From the NCBI GenBank assembly GCA_035254305.1, contig DATFAS010000089.1, positions 1-38,779 on the forward strand: DNA of 38,779 nt, given 5' to 3'. Of the stretch, positions 31,943-38,779 are shown piece after piece. Source of the DNA: DATFAS01 sp035254305 (GTDB lineage Bacteria; Bacillota; Bacilli; Aneurinibacillales; RAOX-1). Both the position numbers and the translations under genes were made by a program. Within the stretch, counting starts at the first letter, position 1; each line of letters begins with the position of its first letter. The notes under the pieces were generated by a model. That model saw nothing but the letters and a program-made list of their open reading frames with translations, was not told the DNA's origin and searched no databases.

Positions 31943-33526
31943 TTATTCCTTTTTCCCTCTTGGCTTAGCAGGCTCGATATTTACTCTTGCTCCCTTTATT
32001 CTTGATTGACGAAGAGCCTCATAAACGAACGGTGCAACTTCTTCTGATACCTCAAAAAAGGTAAATTTATCAAATATATCAATTCTACCGATAGACTTAC
32101 TTGAGATCCCAACCATTTCGGAGATTTCTTTCACTAAATCCTGTGGCTTCATTTCTACATTACGTCCAACATTCATGAAGAAACGTACCATTCCTTTAGA
32201 AGCACCCGTTTCTCCAAAATTATAAACCTCTTCTTCCTCTGCGATGATGTTAGATGCAAAAGCCGCATGCAGGGCTGCTGCCGCAATTTTCTCAGCGGGG
32301 AAGTCCTTCATCATATCCTCCACTATCGTTGAATACAAGGATAGGTCCACACCCTCTGATAGTGTAGAAAGGATTTTCTCTTTCCACTGAATCTGCTGCC
32401 GTTCCGCAACCTCCTCTAGAGTAGGAATAGTACGTGGCTCAAGAGTAGATTTGGTTACCTTCTCAATCGTAACGAGCTGTTTCATCTCTCTTGGGGTAAT
32501 CAGTGTTAAAGCGATACCCTTACGCCCAGCACGGCCTGTTCTTCCGATACGATGAACATAGCTTTCTGGGTCCTGTGGGATATCATAATTAATAACATGT
32601 GTTACATTTCCTACATCGATTCCTCGGGCTGCAACATCGGTTGCAACAAGCAATTCAATCGTGGATTCCCTAAATCCTCTCATGACTTTGTCACGTTGGG
32701 CTTGACTGAGATCTCCATGCAGACCATCTGCCATATAGCCTCTTTCTTGTAGGGCTTCCGTAAGTTCATCTACGCCACGCTTGGTTCGACAGAAAACAAT
32801 TCCTAATCCGATTTCTTCACTGTCCAAAATTCGACATAAGCTCTCTAGCTTATTGCGTTCCAATACTTTGTAGTAGACCTGATCAATTAGTGGTGCAGTG
32901 ACTTCCCGACGATTAATAGCAACTGTCTGCGGGCTTTTCATATACTTACGAGATAATTCAAGGATCTCTGAAGGCATTGTTGCCGAAAAGAGTAATGTTT
33001 GACGACTATCAGGAGTATGAGAAAGAATTTCCTTAATGTCGTCGACAAAACCCATATCAAGCATTTCATCTGCTTCATCTAATACAACCATTTTAACTTC
33101 TTCTAATCGCAAGGTTCTGCGTCTTAAGTGATCTAATACCCGACCTGGTGTTCCAATAACGACCTGTACACCCTGTTTTAATGTACGGATTTGGTGACCA
33201 ATTGATTGTCCACCATAAATAGGTAATGTACGAGTACGCTTGTATTTCGATATTTTGCGCAGCTCACCTGATACTTGAATAGCAAGTTCTCTCGTTGGTG
33301 TTAGTACTATGGCCTGTACCTTAACATCATTCGTCATCTTTTCAATCAATGGAATACCGAATGCAGCCGTTTTACCCGTTCCTGTCTGTGCTTGGCCAAT
33401 AACATCCTTTCCATCAAGGATTAACGGAATGGCTGCAGCCTGGATGGGTGAAGGCTCTTCAAATCCTAAATCATGTATGGCACTATGTACATTTCTATGC
33501 AAATCAAATTCTGAAAAAGTTACCAT
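31943..33526 (-). CDS. DEAD-box ATP-dependent RNA helicase (DeaD/CsdA type)
   Basis: A 527-residue helicase that remodels RNA or ribosome precursors. Core motifs in order: Q motif with GFEEPSPIQ, AQTGTGKTAAFGIPL (motif I), PTRELAIQ (Ia), VIGTPGRVLDH (Ib), VLDEADEMLDMGF (II), LFSATMP (III), and HRIGRTGRAGRKG (VI). The C-terminus (about 440-515) looks like a DbpA-type RNA-binding domain (MVRFFMNVGRNVEMKPQDLVKEI, IGRIDIFDKFTFFEV), then a short basic tail. I start it at the ATG 33526, behind AAGGTGG; a GTG at 33538 overlaps that site. Its position between cinA and recA differs from B. subtilis. Confidence 0.94.
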   Translation of the reverse strand: MVTFSEFDLHRNVHSAIHDLGFEEPSPIQAAAIPLILDGKDVIGQAQTGTGKTAAFGIPLIEKMTNDVKVQAIVLTPTRELAIQVSGELRKISKYKRTRTLPIYGGQSIGHQIRTLKQGVQVVIGTPGRVLDHLRRRTLRLEEVKMVVLDEADEMLDMGFVDDIKEILSHTPDSRQTLLFSATMPSEILELSRKYMKSPQTVAINRREVTAPLIDQVYYKVLERNKLESLCRILDSEEIGLGIVFCRTKRGVDELTEALQERGYMADGLHGDLSQAQRDKVMRGFRESTIELLVATDVAARGIDVGNVTHVINYDIPQDPESYVHRIGRTGRAGRKGIALTLITPREMKQLVTIEKVTKSTLEPRTIPTLEEVAERQQIQWKEKILSTLSEGVDLSLYSTIVEDMMKDFPAEKIAAAALHAAFASNIIAEEEEVYNFGETGASKGMVRFFMNVGRNVEMKPQDLVKEISEMVGISSKSIGRIDIFDKFTFFEVSEEVAPFVYEALRQSRIKGARVNIEPAKPRGKKE

Positions 33527-33558
33527 TAAATTAACCACCTTGTATCCTTCAAAATAGA

Positions 33559-34791
33559 TTATTTCATATCCGAGAACAGATAATAAAATCCGTATTTTGC
33601 GGCCCTAATTTGTATTCCTTCTCTAGTTCCGGATAGATTCAATTTATAAACCTTATCTCCCTTCGAGGAAGATATCCCAATATATACTAAACCAACAGGT
33701 TTACCTTCTGACTCATTAGGTCCGGCAACACCTGTTATCGCTAATCCAATGTCTGCATTCATCAACATTCTAATCTTGTTTGCCATAGCTAATGCGGTCT
33801 CTTCACTCACGGTACCGTATTGATGAATCGTCTCCTCAGGTACACCTACTACATTCTGCTTAACATCAGCACTATAGCATACAACCCCGCCAGAATAGAT
33901 TTCAGACGATCCTGGGATCGCCGTAATCATCCGACTTACCAATCCCCCTGTACAGCTCTCAGCAAGAGCTAGCTTCCAAGAGTTTTGCTTTAATTTAGAA
34001 AAGACAACCTGTGGTAAAGAATCATCATTATATCCATAGATAAATTCCCCTACGCGTTCTTCTATCTGCTTTTCTACAATCGCAATCATTTGGTTAGCCT
34101 GTTCTATATTGCTTGCCTTTGCAGTCAGTCGGATAGTAACCTCTGCCTCCCCAGCATAAGGGGCAATCGTTGGATTAGACTGGCCATCGATAAGATCCAT
34201 TAATTTCTCCTCTAATAAGGATTCACCAATGCCGTAGAACCGTAGAACCTTTGAGTGAAGGATAAGATGAACGTTTGACAATGATTGAAGATATGGAACC
34301 GCATAGCTTTCAAACATAGGGATTAGTTCCCTTGGTGGACCTGGAAATAAAAGATAGTGAATACCATTGGTCCCAGTAGCCATGCCAGGAGCCATCCCAT
34401 GGTCATTTGGAAAGATGGTACTCCCTTCAATCACTAAGGCTTGTTTACGATTATTTTCACTCATGGTGATGCCTCGCCGCAAAAAGTAGGCTTCAATTTG
34501 CTTCATGGCAAAATCATCCTGCACCAACTGCTTACCCATACCCCTAGCAATCGTTTCCTTGGTAAGATCATCTTTGGTCGGACCTAGACCACCTGTAAAA
34601 ATAATAAGCTCCGAACGGGAATTTGCCAGTAAAACTACCTCATTAAGCCGCCCCACGTTATCCCCAACAACGGTGTGGTAATAAACATCAATCCCCAACT
34701 CAGCCAGTTTTTTAGATATGTATTGTGCATTGGTATTGGCAATTTGCCCGAGCAATAGTTCCGTTCCGACTGCAATAATCTCCGCTTTCAA
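33559..34791 (-). CDS. cinA: CinA: competence/damage-inducible protein, NMN deamidase family
   Basis: A 410-residue two-domain protein. The N-terminal MoCF-like domain has TNAQYISKKLAELGIDVYYHTVVGDN and FTGGLGPTKDDLTKETIARGM. The C-terminal CinA domain has LALAESCTGGLVSRMITAIPGSSEIYSGGVVCYS and LAITGVAGPNESEGKPVGLVYI, the region known to have nicotinamide mononucleotide deamidase activity in other bacteria, recycling NMN for NAD. The start is TTG at 34791 behind GGGGGAG. It follows pgsA by about 20 bases. In Bacillus, cinA is induced with competence. Confidence 0.95.
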   Translation of the reverse strand: MKAEIIAVGTELLLGQIANTNAQYISKKLAELGIDVYYHTVVGDNVGRLNEVVLLANSRSELIIFTGGLGPTKDDLTKETIARGMGKQLVQDDFAMKQIEAYFLRRGITMSENNRKQALVIEGSTIFPNDHGMAPGMATGTNGIHYLLFPGPPRELIPMFESYAVPYLQSLSNVHLILHSKVLRFYGIGESLLEEKLMDLIDGQSNPTIAPYAGEAEVTIRLTAKASNIEQANQMIAIVEKQIEERVGEFIYGYNDDSLPQVVFSKLKQNSWKLALAESCTGGLVSRMITAIPGSSEIYSGGVVCYSADVKQNVVGVPEETIHQYGTVSEETALAMANKIRMLMNADIGLAITGVAGPNESEGKPVGLVYIGISSSKGDKVYKLNLSGTREGIQIRAAKYGFYYLFSDMK

Positions 34792-34811
34792 AGCTTCATC
34801 TCCCCCAGGTT

Positions 34812-35387
34812 TTAAGTAAAGTCAATCACATGCTTGTTCTTTACGAAATAATCAATTCCAGAAAAAACTGTGATAAGGACTGCAGCCCAAACCGCTATGG
34901 TTGAAAATGGAATGCCAAAATAGAAGAATGGAAAATTATTAATCATAAGGGAAGACACTGCCACAATCTGGATCACCGTTTTTAATTTTCCCAACTTACT
35001 AGCCGCAATGATCTGTCCCTCGGCAACAGCAACAAGCCGAAGCCCAGTTACAGCAAACTCTCGACTAATAATAATAATGACCTCCCAAGCATAAAGCCTC
35101 TGCATCTCAACGAGAGAAATTAAAACAGCAGAAATCAATAGCTTATCCGCTAGAGGATCAAGAAATTTACCTAGGTTTGTAACAAGCTTACGTTTTCTAG
35201 CGATGTAGCCATCTAAACCATCTGTACTTGCTGCAATGATAAAGATCAATGTTGCAATGATTTCGCTGTATGTGATCTTAAATGTGCCTATGATCAACGT
35301 ACCAAAATCAAAGCGTACCAGTAGGAAAAGCATCACTACTGGTACAAGAAAAATACGTGCCAAGGTAATCCTGTTGGGCAGATTCAC
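34812..35387 (-). CDS. pgsA: CDP-diacylglycerol-glycerol-3-phosphate 3-phosphatidyltransferase
   Basis: Integral membrane enzyme making phosphatidylglycerol phosphate, the first committed step to phosphatidylglycerol and cardiolipin. It has 191 residues. The CDP-alcohol transferase motif is complete: TDGLDGYIARKRKLVTNLGKFLDPLADKLL (DG-x2-AR-x8-G-x3-D-x3-D). Four or more hydrophobic segments are seen. The start is GTG at 35387, directly after the rimO stop, with GGAGG inside the end of rimO, so translation is coupled. Confidence 0.96.
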   Translation of the reverse strand: MNLPNRITLARIFLVPVVMLFLLVRFDFGTLIIGTFKITYSEIIATLIFIIAASTDGLDGYIARKRKLVTNLGKFLDPLADKLLISAVLISLVEMQRLYAWEVIIIISREFAVTGLRLVAVAEGQIIAASKLGKLKTVIQIVAVSSLMINNFPFFYFGIPFSTIAVWAAVLITVFSGIDYFVKNKHVIDFT

Positions 35388-36731
35388 CTAGACAACCTCC
35401 CCCGATAAATCATAATCATAGGAATGGGTAATTTTTACTTTAACTAATTTTCCTAGTTCACCAGTATATCCTGTAATAAAAACTTCCCCATCAACTTCTA
35501 AGGCATCAAATTGGGTTCTACCAATATGAATATTATTTCTACCATCATATTTCTCAATAAGAACGTCTAGCGTTTGTCCTACAAAACGACCATTCTGCTC
35601 ACCAGCTATTTCACGCTGTGCTTCCATAAGTATATTTGCACGCCGTTCCTTTGTTTCCTGGTCGATTTGATCCGTTAGACGGTAGGCAGCTGTCTCTTCT
35701 TCCTGTGAATAGGTAAACACACCTAGTCGATCAAATTTAATTTCTTTTACAAAATCTACAAGACGGTTAAATTCCTCTTCTGTTTCCCCTGGGAATCCAA
35801 CAATAATAGATGTTCGAATAGCTACATCTCCAACTCGATCACGGATTTTCCCGACAAGCTCACGGATATCTCGTTGACGACCTGGTCTACGCATTCTTTT
35901 AAGAATAGCATCTTCACTATGTTGAAGAGGGATATCCACATAATTACAAACCTTAGGGTTCGAAGCAATCGTATCAATTAATTCATCCGTAAAGTAACCA
36001 GGATAGCAATAATGAAGTCTAACCCATTCAATACCTTCTACAGATGACACTGCATTCAGTAGATCAGGAAGGGTATGCTTGCCGTATAGATCAATCCCAT
36101 AATTCGTTAAATCTTGGGCAATCAAACTAATTTCCTTAACCCCTTGGGAAGATAATTCCTCTACCTCACGAACAATAGATTCGATGGAACGCGATCTAAA
36201 TGCACCGCGAAGTGTTGGAATGATGCAAAAGGTACAGGTATTGTCACAACCCTCTGCAACCTTTACATAAGCAGTATAGGTGCCCTCATCAATTTTGCGG
36301 CGAGAAACATTTTCATAGGAAAATGCAGGATTCCCTACATAAACGGGTCTTTCACCAATAAGGGACTTCTCAATAATTTCAGTAATTTTGTCAAAATCAC
36401 CTGTTCCGACAATCCCATCGATCTCAGGCATTTCGTTAAGTAAAACCTCTTTATAACGCTGTGTAAGGCATCCCGCAACAATTAATGATTTAACTTGTGC
36501 TTTTTCTTTAAGCTCAGCCATATCCAAAATCGTATTAACGGATTCCTCCTTAGCTGCATCAATAAAACCACAAGTATTTACCACAACAACAGTTGCTTCT
36601 GCCGGGTCTGTTACTAATTCATAGCCACGTTTATTGATAAGTTCAGACATAATATCTGAATCTACAAGATTCTTTTCGCAACCTAACGTGACGATCGCCA
36701 CTTTTTCCTTGGCATTCGTTTTGTCTGTCAT
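35388..36731 (-). CDS. rimO: Ribosomal protein S12 methylthiotransferase
   Basis: Radical-SAM methylthiotransferase acting on an aspartate of ribosomal protein S12 (uS12), a relative of MiaB in this window. It has 447 residues. N-terminal Cys ligands are in VTLGCEKNLVDSDIMS, NTCGFIDAAKEESV and AGCLTQRY; the radical-SAM motif is CDNTCTFCIIP; a TRAM domain closes the protein. Distinction from MiaB is by the GCEKNLVDSD start, typical of RimO. It has its own strong promoter, overlaps nothing upstream, and is coupled to pgsA. B. subtilis lacks an orthologue at this place as far as I recall. Confidence 0.95.
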   Translation of the reverse strand: MTDKTNAKEKVAIVTLGCEKNLVDSDIMSELINKRGYELVTDPAEATVVVVNTCGFIDAAKEESVNTILDMAELKEKAQVKSLIVAGCLTQRYKEVLLNEMPEIDGIVGTGDFDKITEIIEKSLIGERPVYVGNPAFSYENVSRRKIDEGTYTAYVKVAEGCDNTCTFCIIPTLRGAFRSRSIESIVREVEELSSQGVKEISLIAQDLTNYGIDLYGKHTLPDLLNAVSSVEGIEWVRLHYCYPGYFTDELIDTIASNPKVCNYVDIPLQHSEDAILKRMRRPGRQRDIRELVGKIRDRVGDVAIRTSIIVGFPGETEEEFNRLVDFVKEIKFDRLGVFTYSQEEETAAYRLTDQIDQETKERRANILMEAQREIAGEQNGRFVGQTLDVLIEKYDGRNNIHIGRTQFDALEVDGEVFITGYTGELGKLVKVKITHSYDYDLSGEVV

Positions 36732-36868
36732 TCTTTATTTCCTCACATTCTATTGTTCCTGCTTTTTGCACCACGTCGCTTAAAAGACACATTGTTTAGG
36801 GCAATTCGATTATTCCTAACTTAGAACACCAAAAGATATGCCGTCAACCTAGTTTCTTTGCCTTAATC

Positions 36869-36897
36869 AGTATAATATATGGACAAATCACTGTCAA
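36869..36897 (-). promoter_or_regulatory. Strong sigma-A promoter of rimO-pgsA-cinA
   Basis: On the minus strand a perfect TTGACA (36892-36897) is followed after 17 bases by TATACT (36869-36874). The -35 lies at the very end of the T-tract of the rodZ terminator. The start near 36862 gives a leader of about 130 bases. Confidence 0.8.
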
Positions 36898-36931
36898 AAA
36901 AATGCTCCTACCATACAATTGGGAGGAGCAT
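36895..36931 (-). terminator. Terminator after rodZ
   Basis: ATGCTCCT (36902-36909) pairs perfectly with AGGAGCAT (36924-36931) and is followed on the minus strand by a run of seven T. The end of the T-run forms the first bases of the rimO -35. Confidence 0.88.
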
Positions 36932-36944
36932 CTTCACCTTGAAT

Positions 36945-37835
36945 TCACATTTTTTTACTACTAATCCATAGGATCTGTGGTGCACGGGGCATTTTACTTG
37001 TATCGATTGGATTCCCATTCACTTCTACAGTCACATCGGGTGCACTCCCCATCCGTATCCATGCATCTTGGGTACCAAATGAATATTGCTTACTCATACC
37101 ATTAGTTAAGATTACTTCTTCTACCCGTTCACCATCTTGACCGTCCTTTTGCACACGCATCCAACAGTCACCCTTGGCTGTAACTTTCACCATAAGATTT
37201 TGGGTAGTACCTGTCGCCCCCGCCAGCTCATAATGGGACACATTATTATCCTGTCCAACATAATTAAGTGTTGCAGTAGGTGTAGGCTGTGCTTGCTGAG
37301 ATTGTTCAGGCACCTGTGCTGGATTCTTTGGTGCTTCTGCTTGATTCTGCCCGGAGGTAGGAGCTGGAGGTGTTTGTCCGGCATTACTATCTACTCCTGG
37401 AGCATTCGACTTGTTGGCCCCCTGAGAAGGTTGTGCACTGGACTTAGGACCTTTATCATACTCTGATATAGCTATATAGATCACAAATAGAATTAATACA
37501 GCAAATAGATATAGCAGTGCCCTAGAGAGCCATCTTCCAGAATTTCTAACTGATTTGCGTTCACGACGAAGAGGTTTAACTGGTTCTTGGGTCTGCTGTG
37601 GCGAAGGGGTTTCTGGCTGAATATGTTCAAGTACATCGTCAGTAGAAAGACCTACAGCCTCTGCATAGCTCTTTACAAATGCCCTCGCATAGAAATGTCC
37701 TGGTAGAGCATCTAGGTTTCCTTCTTCAATAGCCTCTAAATAGCGCTTTTGAATTTTCGTTTCCTTATGAAGGTCCTCTAAGCTTAATCCCTTCTTAAGG
37801 CGTGCTTCTTTTAGCATATGTCCTAATTCTGACAA
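36945..37835 (-). CDS. rodZ: Cytoskeletal shape protein RodZ (YmfM)
   Basis: Membrane protein linking MreB filaments to the wall-synthesis machinery, 296 residues. A Xre-type helix-turn-helix fills residues 5-70 (LGHMLKEARLKKGLSLEDLHKETKIQKRYLEAIEEGN), then a basic patch, a membrane helix at about 103-124 (WLSRALLYLFAVLILFVIYIAIS), a Pro/Gln/Ala-rich flexible linker (about 130-190) and an extracellular DUF4115-type beta domain with CWMRVQKDGQ. The start is TTG at 37835 behind AGGAGGTG. The linker is long and of low complexity. Confidence 0.93.
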   Translation of the reverse strand: MSELGHMLKEARLKKGLSLEDLHKETKIQKRYLEAIEEGNLDALPGHFYARAFVKSYAEAVGLSTDDVLEHIQPETPSPQQTQEPVKPLRRERKSVRNSGRWLSRALLYLFAVLILFVIYIAISEYDKGPKSSAQPSQGANKSNAPGVDSNAGQTPPAPTSGQNQAEAPKNPAQVPEQSQQAQPTPTATLNYVGQDNNVSHYELAGATGTTQNLMVKVTAKGDCWMRVQKDGQDGERVEEVILTNGMSKQYSFGTQDAWIRMGSAPDVTVEVNGNPIDTSKMPRAPQILWISSKKM

Positions 37836-37879
37836 GATCGTCTCACCTCCTAATAGTTTTTGGGGTGTGGAGAATGTTT

Positions 37880-38653
37880 TTAGGTTAAATCAAATCCAGT
37901 AAAGCTGGAATTCACTACTTCGTAGGTAATTTCTTCATTAGGTTCATTACGCAGCTCAATAATATAATTAAAGTCATCTAGCGTATATTCTGTCTCGCGT
38001 ACAAAAATATCAGGATGTTCAATAACCTTAGTTGCCGGGAAACGCAAAACCTCTCTCATAAGCGAATGATGCTTCTCGGTAGAACGCATAGTCGAAACAA
38101 TTCCATCTATAAAATAAACACTTTCTGAATTGAGTTCATTAATAGCTAATTGATTTCTAACCGTTTGCCTTAAAAGGGTAGATGATATAAAAATCCAACG
38201 TTTATTAGCAGAAACACTTGCAGCAACCATAGATTCTGTTTTACCAACCCGTGGCATTCCACGAACACCCACTAGCTGATGGCCCTCATGCTTAAAGACT
38301 TCTGCCATAAAATCAACAAGCAACCCAATTTCATCTCTAGTGAAACGAAAAATATTGCGATCCTTTATATCCCTTTCAATATAACGTCCATGCCTAACAG
38401 CTAGCATGTCCATAATCGTTGGGGGACGTAAGGCAGTTATTGTAATATTTTCAACTTTACCTAGTATGTTGCCCAGTAATTCTATCTTTTTTTCATCGTC
38501 TGTTTGCAAAAGCATTCCTCTTCGCCAGACATCCACTCCGTTAATGGTGATAATATTGATGGTAAGCATACCTAGGATTGAGGCAATATCCCCGAGTAGA
38601 CCCGGTCTATTCTTATGGATTTCCCATTCGAGATACCAATCTTTTCTATCCAT
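37880..38653 (-). CDS. ymfK: YmfK-like protein (DUF3388)
   Basis: A 257-residue protein matching the Bacillales YmfK family (DUF3388) by position next to rodZ and by remembered sequence. The N-terminal 80 residues look like an ACT-type ligand-binding domain (LEWEIHKNRPGLLGDIASILGMLTINIITINGVD). The remainder contains a P-loop-like stretch, GVRGMPRVGKTESMVAASV (about 136-154), suggesting nucleotide binding. The ATG lies behind GGAGG. The function is not established. Confidence 0.85.
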   Translation of the reverse strand: MDRKDWYLEWEIHKNRPGLLGDIASILGMLTINIITINGVDVWRRGMLLQTDDEKKIELLGNILGKVENITITALRPPTIMDMLAVRHGRYIERDIKDRNIFRFTRDEIGLLVDFMAEVFKHEGHQLVGVRGMPRVGKTESMVAASVSANKRWIFISSTLLRQTVRNQLAINELNSESVYFIDGIVSTMRSTEKHHSLMREVLRFPATKVIEHPDIFVRETEYTLDDFNYIIELRNEPNEEITYEVVNSSFTGFDLT

Positions 38654-38779
38654 CTTTTGTCCTCCATTATTGTCAAATCCAAAATTTCTCTAACAGCATT
38701 CTCTTGGAAGTATACCATATTTTGCCCATTTGTTAATTATGTTTTTAACTAAGATATAATATGTACAAATCAAGTAGCA
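38654..38779. other. Intergenic right edge
   Basis: AT-rich spacer upstream of ymfK. No frame with a ribosome binding site is seen. On the plus strand TATAAT (about 38755-38760) occurs, but the nearest TTGTTA is 19 bases away, so it is not called. The minus-strand promoter of ymfK was not clear. Confidence 0.4.

Noticed and set aside
1..38779. Defence system, prophage, insertion sequence or CRISPR array
   Set aside because: No transposase, integrase, cas, restriction or phage gene is present and no direct-repeat array was seen; the phiEco32-like name of one ligase family is only historical.

Overview
The window is chromosomal DNA from an endospore-forming Bacillales (Firmicutes). The evidence is the content and order of the genes: cotE, spoVS, ricA/ymcA, ymdB, rny, mutSL, miaA-hfq, a rodZ/ymfK block, a RelQ-type (p)ppGpp synthetase and an S-box riboswitch. 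Base composition is moderately AT-rich, starts are a mix of ATG, GTG and TTG behind strong AAGGAGG-type ribosome binding sites, and intrinsic terminators follow many genes. Species cannot be assigned; the layout looks more like Brevibacillus, Paenibacillus or Aneurinibacillus relatives than B. subtilis, but that is inference. Nearly every gene is on the minus strand, so transcription runs from high to low coordinates. I see no mobile element, CRISPR array, tRNA or rRNA.

Layout, in the direction of transcription. (1) 38.7-28.0 kb: ymfK, rodZ, rimO, pgsA, cinA, a DEAD-box RNA helicase, recA, recX, rny. These cover cell shape, ribosome modification, phospholipid synthesis, DNA repair and RNA decay. 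(2) 27.9-20.0 kb: ymdB, spoVS, korA-korB, two very small genes, miaB, ricA, cotE. These cover developmental control, 2-oxoacid oxidation, tRNA modification and the spore coat. (3) 19.9-11.8 kb: an amidoligase-like gene, mutS, mutL, an RsmJ-like methyltransferase, miaA, hfq. (4) 11.6-7.5 kb: a methionine block under an S-box riboswitch, metQ-metN-metI followed by an MtnE-like aminotransferase, joining methionine uptake with salvage. (5) 7.35-0.2 kb: a tiny plus-strand zinc-ribbon gene, a small coiled-coil gene, relQ with a C-terminal extension, ispG, a yqkK-like gene, topB, an NAD kinase and an unrecognised gene.

Most of the window is ordinary housekeeping sequence. The points worth a second look are: a possible small plus-strand RNA divergent from ispG (about 5600-5698); a perfect 22-bp palindrome between the met promoter and its riboswitch; a terminator between metQ and metN; a two-part amidoligase-like protein in the cotE-mutS interval; a RelQ with about 60 extra residues; a 41-residue zinc-ribbon protein that may resemble the sigma-G inhibitor Gin; and a 60-residue plus-strand gene with a sporulation-like promoter. 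I found no convincing new multi-gene system. Functions are assigned from remembered family motifs and gene order; no database search was run.
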